Shown: positions 32,408 to 42,479 of the stretch, piece by piece | How the letters are laid out: the number at the start of each line of letters is the position of its first letter | Position numbering within the stretch: position 1 is the first letter of the stretch | From: Alectoria sarmentosa | Taxonomy: Eukaryota; Ascomycota; Lecanoromycetes; Lecanorales; Parmeliaceae | Length of the DNA: 64,000 nt | NCBI GenBank assembly: GCA_009733775.1 | Contig: WOGZ01000149.1 | Location: 16,764-80,763, forward strand | Direction: 5' to 3' | Position numbers and translations under genes: made by a program | Notes under the pieces: model-generated | Seen by the model: the letters and a program-made list of their open reading frames with translations, nothing else | What the model was told of the DNA's origin: nothing | Database searches by the model: none

Positions 32408-34646
32408 TCACTGTTGCTTACGCCGAGATTCTTCAGCATCTCGCTCTTCCCGCTCCATGTCTCTTCGATGTGATTTCCCTTTGGCGAGATCTTCTAGTTT
32501 GCGACTTCTGCCGTGGATATCGCTGGTCTCGGGGGTCAGGTATCGAGACAGCGCCGCGCCGACAAGCATTACGATTACGAATCTTTCAAATCTTAGAAGG
32601 AGAGCGATGGTTGGGGGGAGAGTGGCTCTTACAGGATCAGGGTGATGCCCAGTCGTTTATTATTTTGAACTTTTGTCACAACAATTTGGCCAAGTACGGA
32701 GCCAAGCTTACCGCTGGCGGCAGAGATGCCGTATAGAGTGCAGCGGTAACGGGTTGGGAAGGCTTCGGCTGGGATCTAGGGATCTGTTAACAGCTTCTAG
32801 TAACAGTTTCAAGCTCCCGGGTACTCACAATAAAGGTAGTGGTATTCGGACCTGGGTCGAAGTGTCAGCAAATATTGCATCCGTTGAACTGGTGAGCGTA
32901 TATGACCTACCAAGGTTATAGAACAGCTGACAAATCCCATAAAAAACCACAATCGCGACATGCGCATGCGTGCTCGGCAGCGTCACGTACAGCGCCCCAA
33001 CCACAATGAACAATGCTCCCAGTATCAAGAAGCCCCACATCTGGATCCTTTTCCGACTATAGAAATGCATCGCAAGAATGGCCATAGCGCTACCGATCAA
33101 AGCTCCGATGGATGTTGATTCCATAATATGTCTCTCGTTGCTGATCAGCCCGTTGTATGGCGGTAATAATGGAAATTTTATGTTCTGCCCAAACATTCTC
33201 GGGATGAAGCTTGAGCTGTTGACGCCGAGAAGATAGAATGTGAAGTCTAAGAGCATCCAATTAATCGCTGTGGCGAAGAGATCGGTCCAATTGCCGTCTA
33301 CGAAGAGGTATTTGTATAAATCGGCGCGTGATGCCTGAGATGGGTGGGGGTCTTCGAGTTCTTCGACTGTTGGTCCAATGGAACTAGTGGCAAAATCTTC
33401 GGCTAACCTTTGCCCATGCGAATCAGGTTGAAGGGCTGGTTGAGGTAGTTGGAGCCCAGTACCGATATGATTCCCATTCACGGTAGCCTTAGGGGTATGC
33501 TCAAACTCGTCCGAACAAACAGATTCACTATCAATGTGTCCCAGATCTTCCCTGGACCCAAAATAATCTTTCGCATGCATAGCTTCATTGCTGTCATTCT
33601 TGATATCCAGTATATAATATACCGATTCCGGGATCGTAAGTCGGAATACCATGGCGACAACTGCTGGTACAGCGCCAAGGCCTGCAACTAGCCTCCAAGC
33701 CCTGTCGACTGTCCGTGCGCACTCTATGCCAGCGACGTCTGTGTTGAAAATTTTGACTGAGCAAGATTGATCTGTGGGTATCAAGGAGATGTAGGAGCGG
33801 AAGCCGGCGGTTGCGGCGAACGCCATTAGGACAGCGATCAGTTGGCCCAGCGGCTGGAAAAAGAATACGGCGGCCAGCATTCGGGCTCGATATTTTGTGG
33901 GAGCGAACCTAAAGATGATCAACGGGACTGTGTGATGGGAACTCTTGGACGGACATACTCTGCAGTGATGACGGCACTGAGAGGGTAATCGGCTCTGGGA
34001 AGGGCTGCATCAGCGTTCCATTTTGGAGCGTGGGACTGTGTCAGGCTTGGAAAGGTTGACTGGGAAGAATTGCTTACCCTATGCCGACCCCCATGACCAG
34101 CCTCCAGAAGATGAGCAAAGCAACGAGTGACATGGATCCATTGACTCCAGTAGAGGCAGTTGCGAATCCCAAGGAAGCAGCAATGGTGACAATGAGCTCC
34201 AACCCATACATCTTCCTGCGACCATAGCGATCGGCCAGGAATCCAAAGATGACCTGTCCAATCATGGAACCCACGAGGGTGGCAATATTCATCCCAAGCT
34301 GGTATCGGTCAGGGAAATTGCCATCCCAGTAGACGATGGAGAGCATGGGTATGATGGTGTTGAGGGAGAAGATCTAGGATAGCAAGACGCCATTAGAAAG
34401 GGCTTTCAACATGGCTTAGGATGTAATACGTCGTAGGCATCAGTCAGGAAACCAATGCCTGCTACAAAGACAATCCACCATCCAAAGCCTGCTGCCTCGA
34501 CCGATGAGAGGACCAGGTTTCGCCTTTCTTGCCATGTCTGTTAGACTGTTAATTTTGGCTCTATAGGTAATATTGGTTCCTCATACTAGTTTATAATTGA
34601 AGCCTCGGGAATGATCAACCCAGAAACGTGGCCATGAAACGAGCAT
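32408..34646 (-). CDS. Pho84-type phosphate transporter (MFS), eight exons
   Basis: Exons are 34646-34587, 34537-34430, 34373-34078, 33994-33959, 33908-32911, 32851-32829, 32775-32633 and 32582-32408. Introns are 49 to 83 bp, all GT..AG, total 612 aa. Family landmarks appear in order: TWQERRNLVLSSVEAAGFGW, AGIGFLTDAYDIFSLN, the MFS loop FLADRYGRRKMYG, GVGIGADYPLSAVITAEFAPTKYR, the long central loop of about 150 residues, NWMLLDFTFYLLGVNSSSFI, GPNTTTFIIPAEAFPTRYR, and a last helix ending LSRYLTPETSD. This is the proton-coupled inorganic phosphate symporter class of the plasma membrane. Exon 6 is only 23 nt and encodes the PNTTTFI of the conserved motif. The 20-codon first exon is the weakest part of the model; its FNYKL end and in-phase join support it. 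Confidence 0.88.
32829..32851 (-). other. 23-nt internal micro-exon of the phosphate transporter
   Basis: It is bounded by acceptor CCCAG and donor GTGAGT and starts with two bases that complete a glycine codon, followed by seven codons for PNTTTFI. Without it the conserved GPNTTTFI-IPAEAFPTRYR block is lost and the frame breaks, so it must be included. Confidence 0.8.
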
Positions 34647-35320
34647 GAGTAGTTTGGTGCTGCTATAGTATAGGTGTTTTACCTTAATTTAGGCTATATT
34701 TAGCGCGCGGGGAGAAATACCGTGGAGCACAAGGTGGGGAGATCTTGTCTGGTATTGACGTTGAAAAGAGCGTCGCAAGGTTGGAAGATGCAAACCCTGC
34801 AAGCATGGAAGATGCTTTATATCAGAATCCAATCTCCGTAGCCTTACAGAATCGTTGGAGGCTGAGCACGAGCCATAGCCGTTCTTCTCTTCCAACCTGT
34901 CCTCCATCAGGGGAAACTTTCCGCGAGGCTTCTTGAAATAGAGTAGCACCTGTGCACCTCTGGGCTGTCAGAAGTGCAACACGTGTTAGCCGCGCCAACG
35001 GTTATTCGCTCGGAACTTGCCGCTGGAGGATTCGGCCAGTCAGCCCTCAGAGCCCCAGGAGTCAACAGTCAGCACATCTTTCCTTTGGGCAACTCTCAGC
35101 CTCATTCTCGACCCCAATCTCGACTCCAGTCCTCTTCAACTCGGCGTCGCAGCACAGTCAATGAGTGACTCAAAGACCGATCAACCCCACGTGCTCCCAT
35201 GGAGGGAGTCTCAGGCTATCAGGCAATGACGTTAATCTGGAGCCATCATGCTGCCTAATCCATTCTTGATGCACTCATCTCACGTTTCCATGTCCCTCCC
35301 TTCTGAATTCATCAGCGACG
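34647..35320. promoter_or_regulatory. Divergent promoter region
   Basis: Lies between the phosphate transporter start (minus) and the 634-aa protein gene (plus). A minus ORF at 34689-34949 is open but has no transporter content and ends in a stop. A CACGTG lies at 35188-35193 (within CCCCACGTGCTCC); Pho4-type bHLH factors bind CACGTG, so this could matter for the phosphate transporter, though it is about 540 bp away. Confidence 0.4.
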
Positions 35321-37329
35321 ATGGTCCTCCCGGGCTGGAACGTCTCGGAGCCCATCGACCTCGCATACAAATTATACGAAGTTCTCGAAGCTCTTCGAAG
35401 CGCACCCGAAAGTGCAAAAGCCTTCGTCTCCAAAATCAACGCCTTCAGTAGCAACCTCAGCGAGTTGCAGAAAATACTTGAAAGCGAAACCGCTTCCCAT
35501 TCCGCCCAAGATCTCGAGCACTTACGTGCCACCGTTCTCGAGTGTCAAGCTTGCGTTAAGCGCTGCGTAGAGTACGGTGAAAAGTTCGGGAAGCTTACGA
35601 AGGATGGCAGGGGAAAGATGGATGGTGCTGGGCAAGCAGCACGCTGGACATTGCAGAAGGAGAAGGTGGCGAGGTTAAGGGAGGAGATTGATGGGCAGAT
35701 GAATAGCATTGGATTGACCCTTCAGATCAAGACTTTGTGCGTTGGATCCTCTCATTACTATCTACACATCAAGACTGACGAGCGGCAGTGCCGACGGACG
35801 GACGAGGCAAGGCTCCCATTCCGCGGCGCCATCTCTCAATCCCCCTATTCGATCAGGTACCCTTGCCAGTCTACCTCCATATTCCTCCCCACAGCCCAAT
35901 CAGCACGCAAAGACCCCGGCGGAATACCTAGGACTTAGTACTAAACACGAGAGGAAGAGTTCAGAATCAGACATACCCATCTTTTATTTAGAACCAGAGG
36001 GTAGTCATGGCAAAGAGATGATTGCGTCACCACAGGCTAGCCCGACTATACTGCACCCGTCGACAGAGCTGGATCCGAATGTGATGCTGAAGCCGTTGCA
36101 GCAGCGCCGGGAGACAATCAATGAGGTTGATTTCTCTCCGACTGAACTCGGAATACTCAGTGCCATGTCAGAGGGCTCGAGCGCAGCTTCCCGAGTCTCT
36201 ACAAGCCCTACAACCTCTTCCCCGAGAACATCCATGACAGAAACCATGACCAGCACTTCGAGACGCGACTCCATCTTGGCCCCAGAATCTGCAGTGGTGG
36301 AAACGGCAATGGAGAACCTGGGTGGAGTGCAAATCTCCTACATCAAAGCAAAATCTCGAATATCGTATCCCGTTTCAACGATTGAGTCATTCCGCAATAA
36401 GCACACTGGGCGCCGCTACATCATCATCTCGCCACCGATCAGCTCCAACATCAAATTGTACTTTGGTACGTTCAACTACTGTTTTCATGGTCGTGCGCTG
36501 ACGATCTTCTCTTCCAGTACCTCCAACGGAGCGCATCATAGCTCACAGCGAACATCCTCAAGCCTATGGTTCTACCACCAAGCACAAAGTCAAATTCATC
36601 GAGTCGTACCTTTTGCGATCTCAAAAGACATCACCAGAGCGCCACGCCTCAGATGCTTCCACAGTCCTGTCTCCTTCCCTCACTCCTGTGTCCTCGGCTG
36701 CCAGTATCTCCGGCTCCAGTCTGGGCTCTCCCGTCTTCACAACCAATACTGGCGTGCTTAAGGAAGAGTCTAGGTGTCAGGAGTACGATTTTGAGCGTAT
36801 AAAAGACTACGAAAGGTTCCAAGAGTTGCTCATGGGCCCAGATGTGAAGTTGCAGCTTCAGGTACCAGTCCAGTCAATCACGGCCAAAAAGTACGAAGAA
36901 AGCAAAACTACAAAAGAGAGCCAGTTGCAGTACCTGCGCTTGTGGGAGTCCGACGGGCGTCAGACCATGATGTTCTTCGCCAATCTCTCGTCAACTAAAT
37001 ACAAATACCGAGAGTACAGAATGGAGAACCTTCGCCCTGTCGAGTCGAAGTCAAAGATCACGATCAGACTGGAAGTCCACCTGCCTGGCATGGTCCGACG
37101 TAGGTCCAGTTCCAAAAGTCCCCTCATCATTGCCAAGCCATCGGCTCTAGAGCGGGCCAGGCTTGGGGGAGACACTGATGAAAATGACATGGCGAATTTA
37201 GATTATCTGTCAATAGAATTCAGCTCTGCTAAAGATAGGACCGCATTCTTGGACAAAGCTAGGTTCCACGGGTCACCAGAGGACTCGATAGCATCGCCGT
37301 TTGTTCTTCACTCGCGATCTCCCACGTGA
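35321..37329 (+). CDS. Conserved fungal protein with helical N-terminus, three exons
   Basis: Exons are 35321-35736, 35789-36465 and 36518-37329. Both introns are 52 bp (GTGCGT..GGCAG, GTACGT..TCCAG), total 634 aa. Residues 1 to about 138 (MVLPGWNVSEPIDLAYKLYE and on) form a helical domain similar to the N-terminal helical modules found on fungal NLR-like and signalling proteins, with LSELQKILESE and ATVLECQACVKRC segments. Residues about 140 to 365 are Ser/Thr/Pro-rich and probably disordered, containing FSPTELGILSAMSEGSS. The C-terminal ~200 residues are a mixed alpha/beta block (YERFQELLMGPDVKLQLQVP, YLRLWESDGRQTMMFFANLS, ITIRLEVHLPGM) that may be a PH-like fold. There is no nucleotide-binding domain. 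I know no experimental function; the domain resemblance is an impression. Confidence 0.75.
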
Positions 37330-38544
37330 CCCTAGAAGCCGGACCCAGGATCTTTGAGACATTTTCAATGCGTGAGCCGATGACTTGGAGGGGCCCAGTA
37401 TCCCTTATCTTGGCATCATGCACGTTCCGAAATGCGGGTATGGACATCACCACGTACCTACCCGGAAGCAGTGTGCTGAGCCAATGACGAAGCGCCCGAA
37501 GAGGCACCGAGAGCCGTGACTCGCAAAGCTCGTACGCATCTCACCAGGTCACGGAATGAAAAGCTGATCTAGACTTTGAACCCGAAAATGGTCAAAGCAT
37601 CTCTTGAGCATCGACCTCTCACTTGAGCCTTCTATCCTTGAAGCAAGAGCGAGAATACTTCAAGCTTACCGATTACTCCTACCCCGGTAATGTCTGTCCA
37701 TCGGAAGCATGATGCGTAAAGAAATGCGAGGGAGACGGTGGTGACGCCGGAAGAATGCCCGTCTGGACCGCCCAGGCTCCCGGTGGGGTCCGACTAATTC
37801 GTCCAAACGCCTGCACCAGGCCACAATGAAGCTATTCACACAGTCCATGGTCCAGCCCATGTGTCAGACGATCCAATGGTCCAGCCCGACTGATGGCCCG
37901 ACTGACATTCCGACCGATAGTCCGACTGATAGCCCCGACTGATATTCCAATCGATAGTTCGACTGATAGCCCGACTAATATTCCGACCGATAGTCCGGAA
38001 TTTGCGGGCGGATCGTCGGGAACCCTGCTGACGTCGTTGATGATGTCGCTGGAGGTCCTCTTCAGAGACAATCCGAGACGGCATATGGGAATGCGAGGGC
38101 TGGAGGGGAGAAGAACACGATGACGGAAGAGCAGTGGTAGAACGTCGTTGAGGCGAGATTGAGGTAGGTTTTAGGAGAGGGTTTTGGGGAATTTGAGGGC
38201 GGTGGAAAAGGGGAGGGGGGGTCCGGCGAGGGGGTTGGCGTCGATCATGGATCGGGTGAGGGGACGATGTCGGGTTTGAGGATTGGTGTGACGGGAGTGG
38301 ATGAACGCAGACGGGAGACGAAGAGGATGATTATACAAGATGAAATCACGAGAGAATGGAAGCATGGTGTGTGATCAGTCTAGTGGTGTGCTCCGATGTA
38401 CCTGTGAAACTAGACCAACACAAGCGCAGCCGTCACTCAGGCCATCCGTACACAAGACCGCCCAAGACCAAAAGAATGAATCTCCTCCACTTCCAACACT
38501 CAAATCCCAGCAAACCAATCAATCACCCCACCAATCCCACCCCA
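37330..38544. other. Intergenic with a 12-bp minisatellite
   Basis: No gene is supported. Opposing ORFs at 37832-38123 exist only because the 12-bp repeat keeps several frames open. Confidence 0.5.
37886..37998. repeat. 12-bp minisatellite with 36-bp higher-order period
   Basis: About nine units of the form CCGACTGATAGC or CCGACCGATAGT or CCGACTGATATT follow each other. The three unit types recur in the same order, giving a 36-37 bp higher-order repeat of about three copies; one unit has an extra C. Confidence 0.75.
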
Positions 38545-39139
38545 TCACAGCAGCGCCATCCCGGCCGCTCCCACCGCGACCGCAGTCACAACGGTCGTGA
38601 CCGCAGGAGCCCGCGAAACGACCGTGATGACAGTCGCCTCCGTCGTTGCCGCCGCAGCCTTCAAATCCTGCGCGATGATGCTCGCCTCCACGCTCTGCAC
38701 GCTCAACCAATAGGCCTGATACGGCGTCGGCAGAGTGGCGCTCACCCAGCTCGGCGTCGTCGTCTGGGCCAGCCAGAATTCCAAGTAGCCGATCGGATCG
38801 GCCCTCAAGTCATCCAGGACGGAGGCAGGCGCGGCGGTGGCGAGCAGGCTGACCACGGCGGTGATTTCGGGGTCCGGGAGGAGGAGGGAGATGTAGGCGT
38901 TGAGGTCGTCGAGTATGTGGGTGGCCTTTGGGGAGGGGGGGGGTTAGTTGGGGGGTTTGATGGATGGGAGGGCAGGGGAGGGGAGGGGAGGGAGAAAGGG
39001 AGGAGAGGTAGGTTACCTGGGCGTCGGTTATTGAGGTGGGTGTCAAGGTGGTGGGCGTGGGGGTGGGGGTGGGCATTTGGGCGGTGGTGAGGAGGGTGAG
39101 GGTTGAGAGGATGAGGACGAGGAAATGGGTGAAGAGCAT
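38545..39139 (-). CDS. Small secreted protein, probably GPI-anchored
   Basis: Exon 1 is 39139-39017 and exon 2 is 38925-38545, with a 91-bp intron (donor GTAACC, acceptor CAAAG, phase 0), giving 167 aa. Residues 1 to about 20 (MLFTHFLVLILSTLTLLTTA) are a signal peptide, followed by a short Pro-Thr repeat (MPTPTPTPT). The middle is a helical domain (ILDDLNAYISLLLPDPEITA, then DLRADPIGYLEFWLAQTTTP and TPYQAYWLSVQSVEASIIAQ). The C-terminus is a hydrophobic AVTTVVTAVAVGAAGMALL ending at the stop, the usual form of a GPI-attachment signal. No cysteines are seen in the mature part. I recognise no named family; fungal relatives are usually listed as hypothetical surface proteins. Confidence 0.75.
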
Positions 39140-42100
39140 TCTTGCTGTCTGTCTGTTGTAGGTAGGTTGGTGACACGATTTCTGGATGAACCGCTCTCTT
39201 TGCTCTTCGTTCTCTGAGAGTATAGGAATGGTAACGACAGCTCTGTTTCTCTTTGAGAATAGGAAATGATAAAGCTGGTATGAATGAATGAATGAAGTGA
39301 GCGGAAGCAATTGGTGCTGTGGATGAGAGTTGGAAAAAGAAATTGAGGAGCTGGGAAGGGCTTTGAGGGACGGGAGGAGCTACGTGGCTGATTGGTGTGG
39401 TGATGGTTGAGAGGCGAGGAAGGAAGGAAGGAGCTGGGGATTTGTTTATGGGAAGGAGGGAGAGAGGGCACGGGAGTTTGCGCAATACAAGGACATTGTG
39501 AGGTAATGGCAAGTTATTTTGGCCGGGGCGTTTTAGGCGCTGCGCTAGGTAAGGGAAGCAGAGACGGGGTTGATGGGGATGATAGGAACTGGGGGTTTTG
39601 GGGGATGGAATATTATTTCGCCAAGTGGTTGATTGGATTGGGAATTTGAAGAGGGGACACTCGACTAGGTACTCTCTCGTCATACCTATCAGTGAAGGAG
39701 TCGTCGCTCACGTTGCCCAAGTGATTCATCAATGACTATAATGATTACCTGCTGTCAATCTCGTCACGTTTCATTTATTTTAAAAAAAACTACCACAAGA
39801 GCCTCGAGCCGCGGCTTTTTTCTCTTTGGCGTAGCAACGGATGAATCCAATTGCTCGATGCCTTTGTACTCTCAACGGGTGACAGACCATCATAGTAGTG
39901 AAGTTGATGGCGAGAGATGGGACGATTAGTGGAGTAAAGTAGGCAGTCAGTCCAGATATCTTCTGCAGCTACGACAGGAGGTTTTTAGCAAGTTGCGTCG
40001 CAGAATCAACAGATGGGTTACGAAACCGAAAAAGCACCACGGTCGGTTTTGAAAATGGACATGAAAATGGGATCGCAGTGAGGCCCATAGATTTGATAGC
40101 GGAATTCCTCCCGCCGCACCTCCTTCCCTACTCCCAAAGTTCCCAAAACCATCGCTTCACCGCCACCCTCCCCTTCGTATAACCATTCTCGGCCCCTTGG
40201 GATCACGCTTCGAGCTTTAGAGCCATTGGGTTTAAAAAAAGCACGGTCGCATTCTAACAGACACATACCAAAGATGCGCCGATGCGCCCGCCGGCAGGTC
40301 TACTCGTGCGGCCCTCGCTTACCACACCACCGCCGCCAAGGATAAACGAGTGCTTGAGACCGCGGTCGGACAGGGCGGCGATGCTGGCTTTTTTAGGTTA
40401 TGAAGTGCCGGGAATTTGAGGGTCTGTGGGGAAGGTAAGGTGGATCCGGGAGGTCGTTGTTGGTTGTTGTCGTTGTTTGAAGGATGGGAATGAAGACGTG
40501 GAGGGAGTATACGGATTAGTTAGCAGCTGGGACACAGCTACGTTGGCTCGCTCTGCCGGACTGGGCTTGAGCCTCTTTGTTCGACTTCCTATACCATGCT
40601 CTACGGTTGACCAAATATTGCTTCGCACACATAACGTATCCTACGCTCTACGCTCTGCGCTCTGGAGTAGTGCTGTTCTACAAGATCGCCTTGTTTTTTC
40701 CCCAACACCCAACCAATCCTTGTCGTTCTATGGGAAACAACATATAAGAACTCACATAAGCCGATATCTTTGTCCGCTAGGTTTAGAGGAGTTAGTCTCG
40801 GGGTTTCGTTGCGCCCGGTCAGCGTCTGCTCTCCCGCTCGATGTTATGCTTCACGTTTAGGAAGTCAAAAAAGTTTCTGATCTATAAGCTTGGCTACTTT
40901 CTCCTTTCACAGGTTCGGATCAAGAGCATCCAATGGTTGACTGTGAAGTCCACTTCGACGAGATGGGTTTTTTGTGGAGGGTTAGTAACACAGAGGGGAA
41001 TTTTTGATGATGCAGGAAAGGGTGGTTTATATGATGACTTCAAAAGATTCTTGCACAACCGTGCGTCGTTAGTTAGTCGAGGAGATATCGTTTTCAGGTG
41101 TATTTATAACTAGGTAGAGTCTTGAGCAAGAAGAGCGCTCCGCCAACAAGGCTTCCGATGGTGCACCAGCAACCACTCAGCTGATAGTCCGGACTGGTTT
41201 CATGAACCAGTCTGGGAACTAGTTCAAGAGTTTGATAAATAGTCGGTCGACTGATTCATGTTTTGTGAATTTATTATGACATCAATAGTCGATTAATTTG
41301 ATTATTAAGGAATTTTTGATATAGAGAAAGATACTTTGCGGTATAAATCTGTGTACAATCGACACTTTTTAATAGAAAAGGGCTAATTGAGGATATATCT
41401 CCGTTATTCGATTATGTCATTATAACATACAACATCTTCAATTTATCAAAAATTTCTACTATTATTTTTCATTAAACATTCTTTCTTAGGTCAGTATGAA
41501 TATAGACTATCGATTGAATCAGTTCAAAAAGGGATGGATGATTTAATGTTCGAACCGATGATCAATCGTCTATACCTCTTCGACGGTCTCAACCATCGGG
41601 AGCCTTTTCCGCCAGTGTCTACGCACAGAAACAGAGATATTGAGAGGGTAATTGTCGTCTCTGAGTGTCTGCTGGAGAAGCATTCGGAGCCAGATGCATC
41701 TCCAACGCCCTTCCACGGTTTTTGCAACTTGCAGCCATGCTTCTTTCCCAGGCCTTGGCGGCAGCCATCTTCAAGGACGTAAGCCGGTACTGCATGCTGT
41801 GGAATTGAAAAGGTCAACAGCGACTGAACACGGTAGGAACTGTAGTCTATCCAGTGGAAAGCCCGTTTTTGTGTAGCGGTTGTGCTAGGAGCTGCTTTTG
41901 TGGTAACGTAGACCAAGGTCAGGGATGCGGAGACTGTCGTCCTATTGACGCCGATGCTTCTGTGAAATGGAAATAATGTTCTTATCACATTTTCAAGTCG
42001 AAGAACTGTCCATCAAATCATGCGGGTGCATTAGATGACAAACGAAGGATAGGGGTTCGATGCACAGAATTTCGAACCGTTCTGCATACGCTAGTAGTCT

Positions 42101-42479
42101 ATTGCTTGGTCAATCCAGCGCGTCGCAGTCCCGTGAACTGGTACAGATTGTAAAGCTGGGAATTGATACTTCAAACTATGTCTAAGGAAGATTGAATTCA
42201 GCCTCTTTGTTATATCATCAGTCGTACGAGGGGCGCTCTGACAGAACATCTTGCTGCCATGAGGGTTTTGGTTGTGGTCAGACCCTCTCTCTCGATGGGC
42301 ACTTGGCAAAGATGCTTGGTGAGGCGCTAACGCGTGTCATGCATGGGACCCCACACAGCCCCAATCCTCAGCCTGATTTTCAACAAGAAACCATCTCTAC
42401 TGCCTACACATTTCTTCTTCTCAACGTCAGACAGATTACTTGCTACTGTACAAGTGCTTTCGCTCAAGCTTGCGACGCC
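39140..42479. other. Long gene-poor region
   Basis: No gene can be supported in 3.3 kb. ORFs at 38805-39683 and 39043-39471 (minus) are low-complexity shadows of the secreted protein promoter. The ORF at 41524-41988 (minus, 154 codons) has no motif. An isolated minus-strand stretch at about 40264-40383 reads SIAALSDRGLKHSFILGGGG and could be an exon remnant. An AT-rich segment lies at 41225-41530. Confidence 0.45.
41192..41530. other. AT-rich segment with palindrome and weak inverted ends
   Basis: A near-perfect palindrome of 21 bp (GACTGGTT..ACCAGTC arms around TTCATGA) sits at 41192-41212. It is followed by GAACTAGTTCAA at 41217; an inverted partner, TTGAATCAGTTC, ends at about 41527. The AT-rich sequence between them could be a small decayed transposon, but no target duplication was found. 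Confidence 0.3.

Noticed and set aside
34689..34949. Minus ORF upstream of the phosphate transporter as its first exon
   Set aside because: It ends in a stop and has no transporter-like sequence; a shorter first exon at 34646-34587 joins in frame with a good donor.
38805..39683. Minus ORF of 292 codons, Pro/His-rich
   Set aside because: It runs through the intron and exon 1 of the secreted protein in another frame and is a composition artefact of C-rich DNA.
41524..41988. Minus ORF of 154 codons
   Set aside because: Begins in an AT-rich repeat-like segment and has no recognisable domain; overlapping plus frames are equally open.
42053..42066. GGTTCGA-like tRNA B-box sequence
   Set aside because: No matching A-box or cloverleaf could be found upstream.
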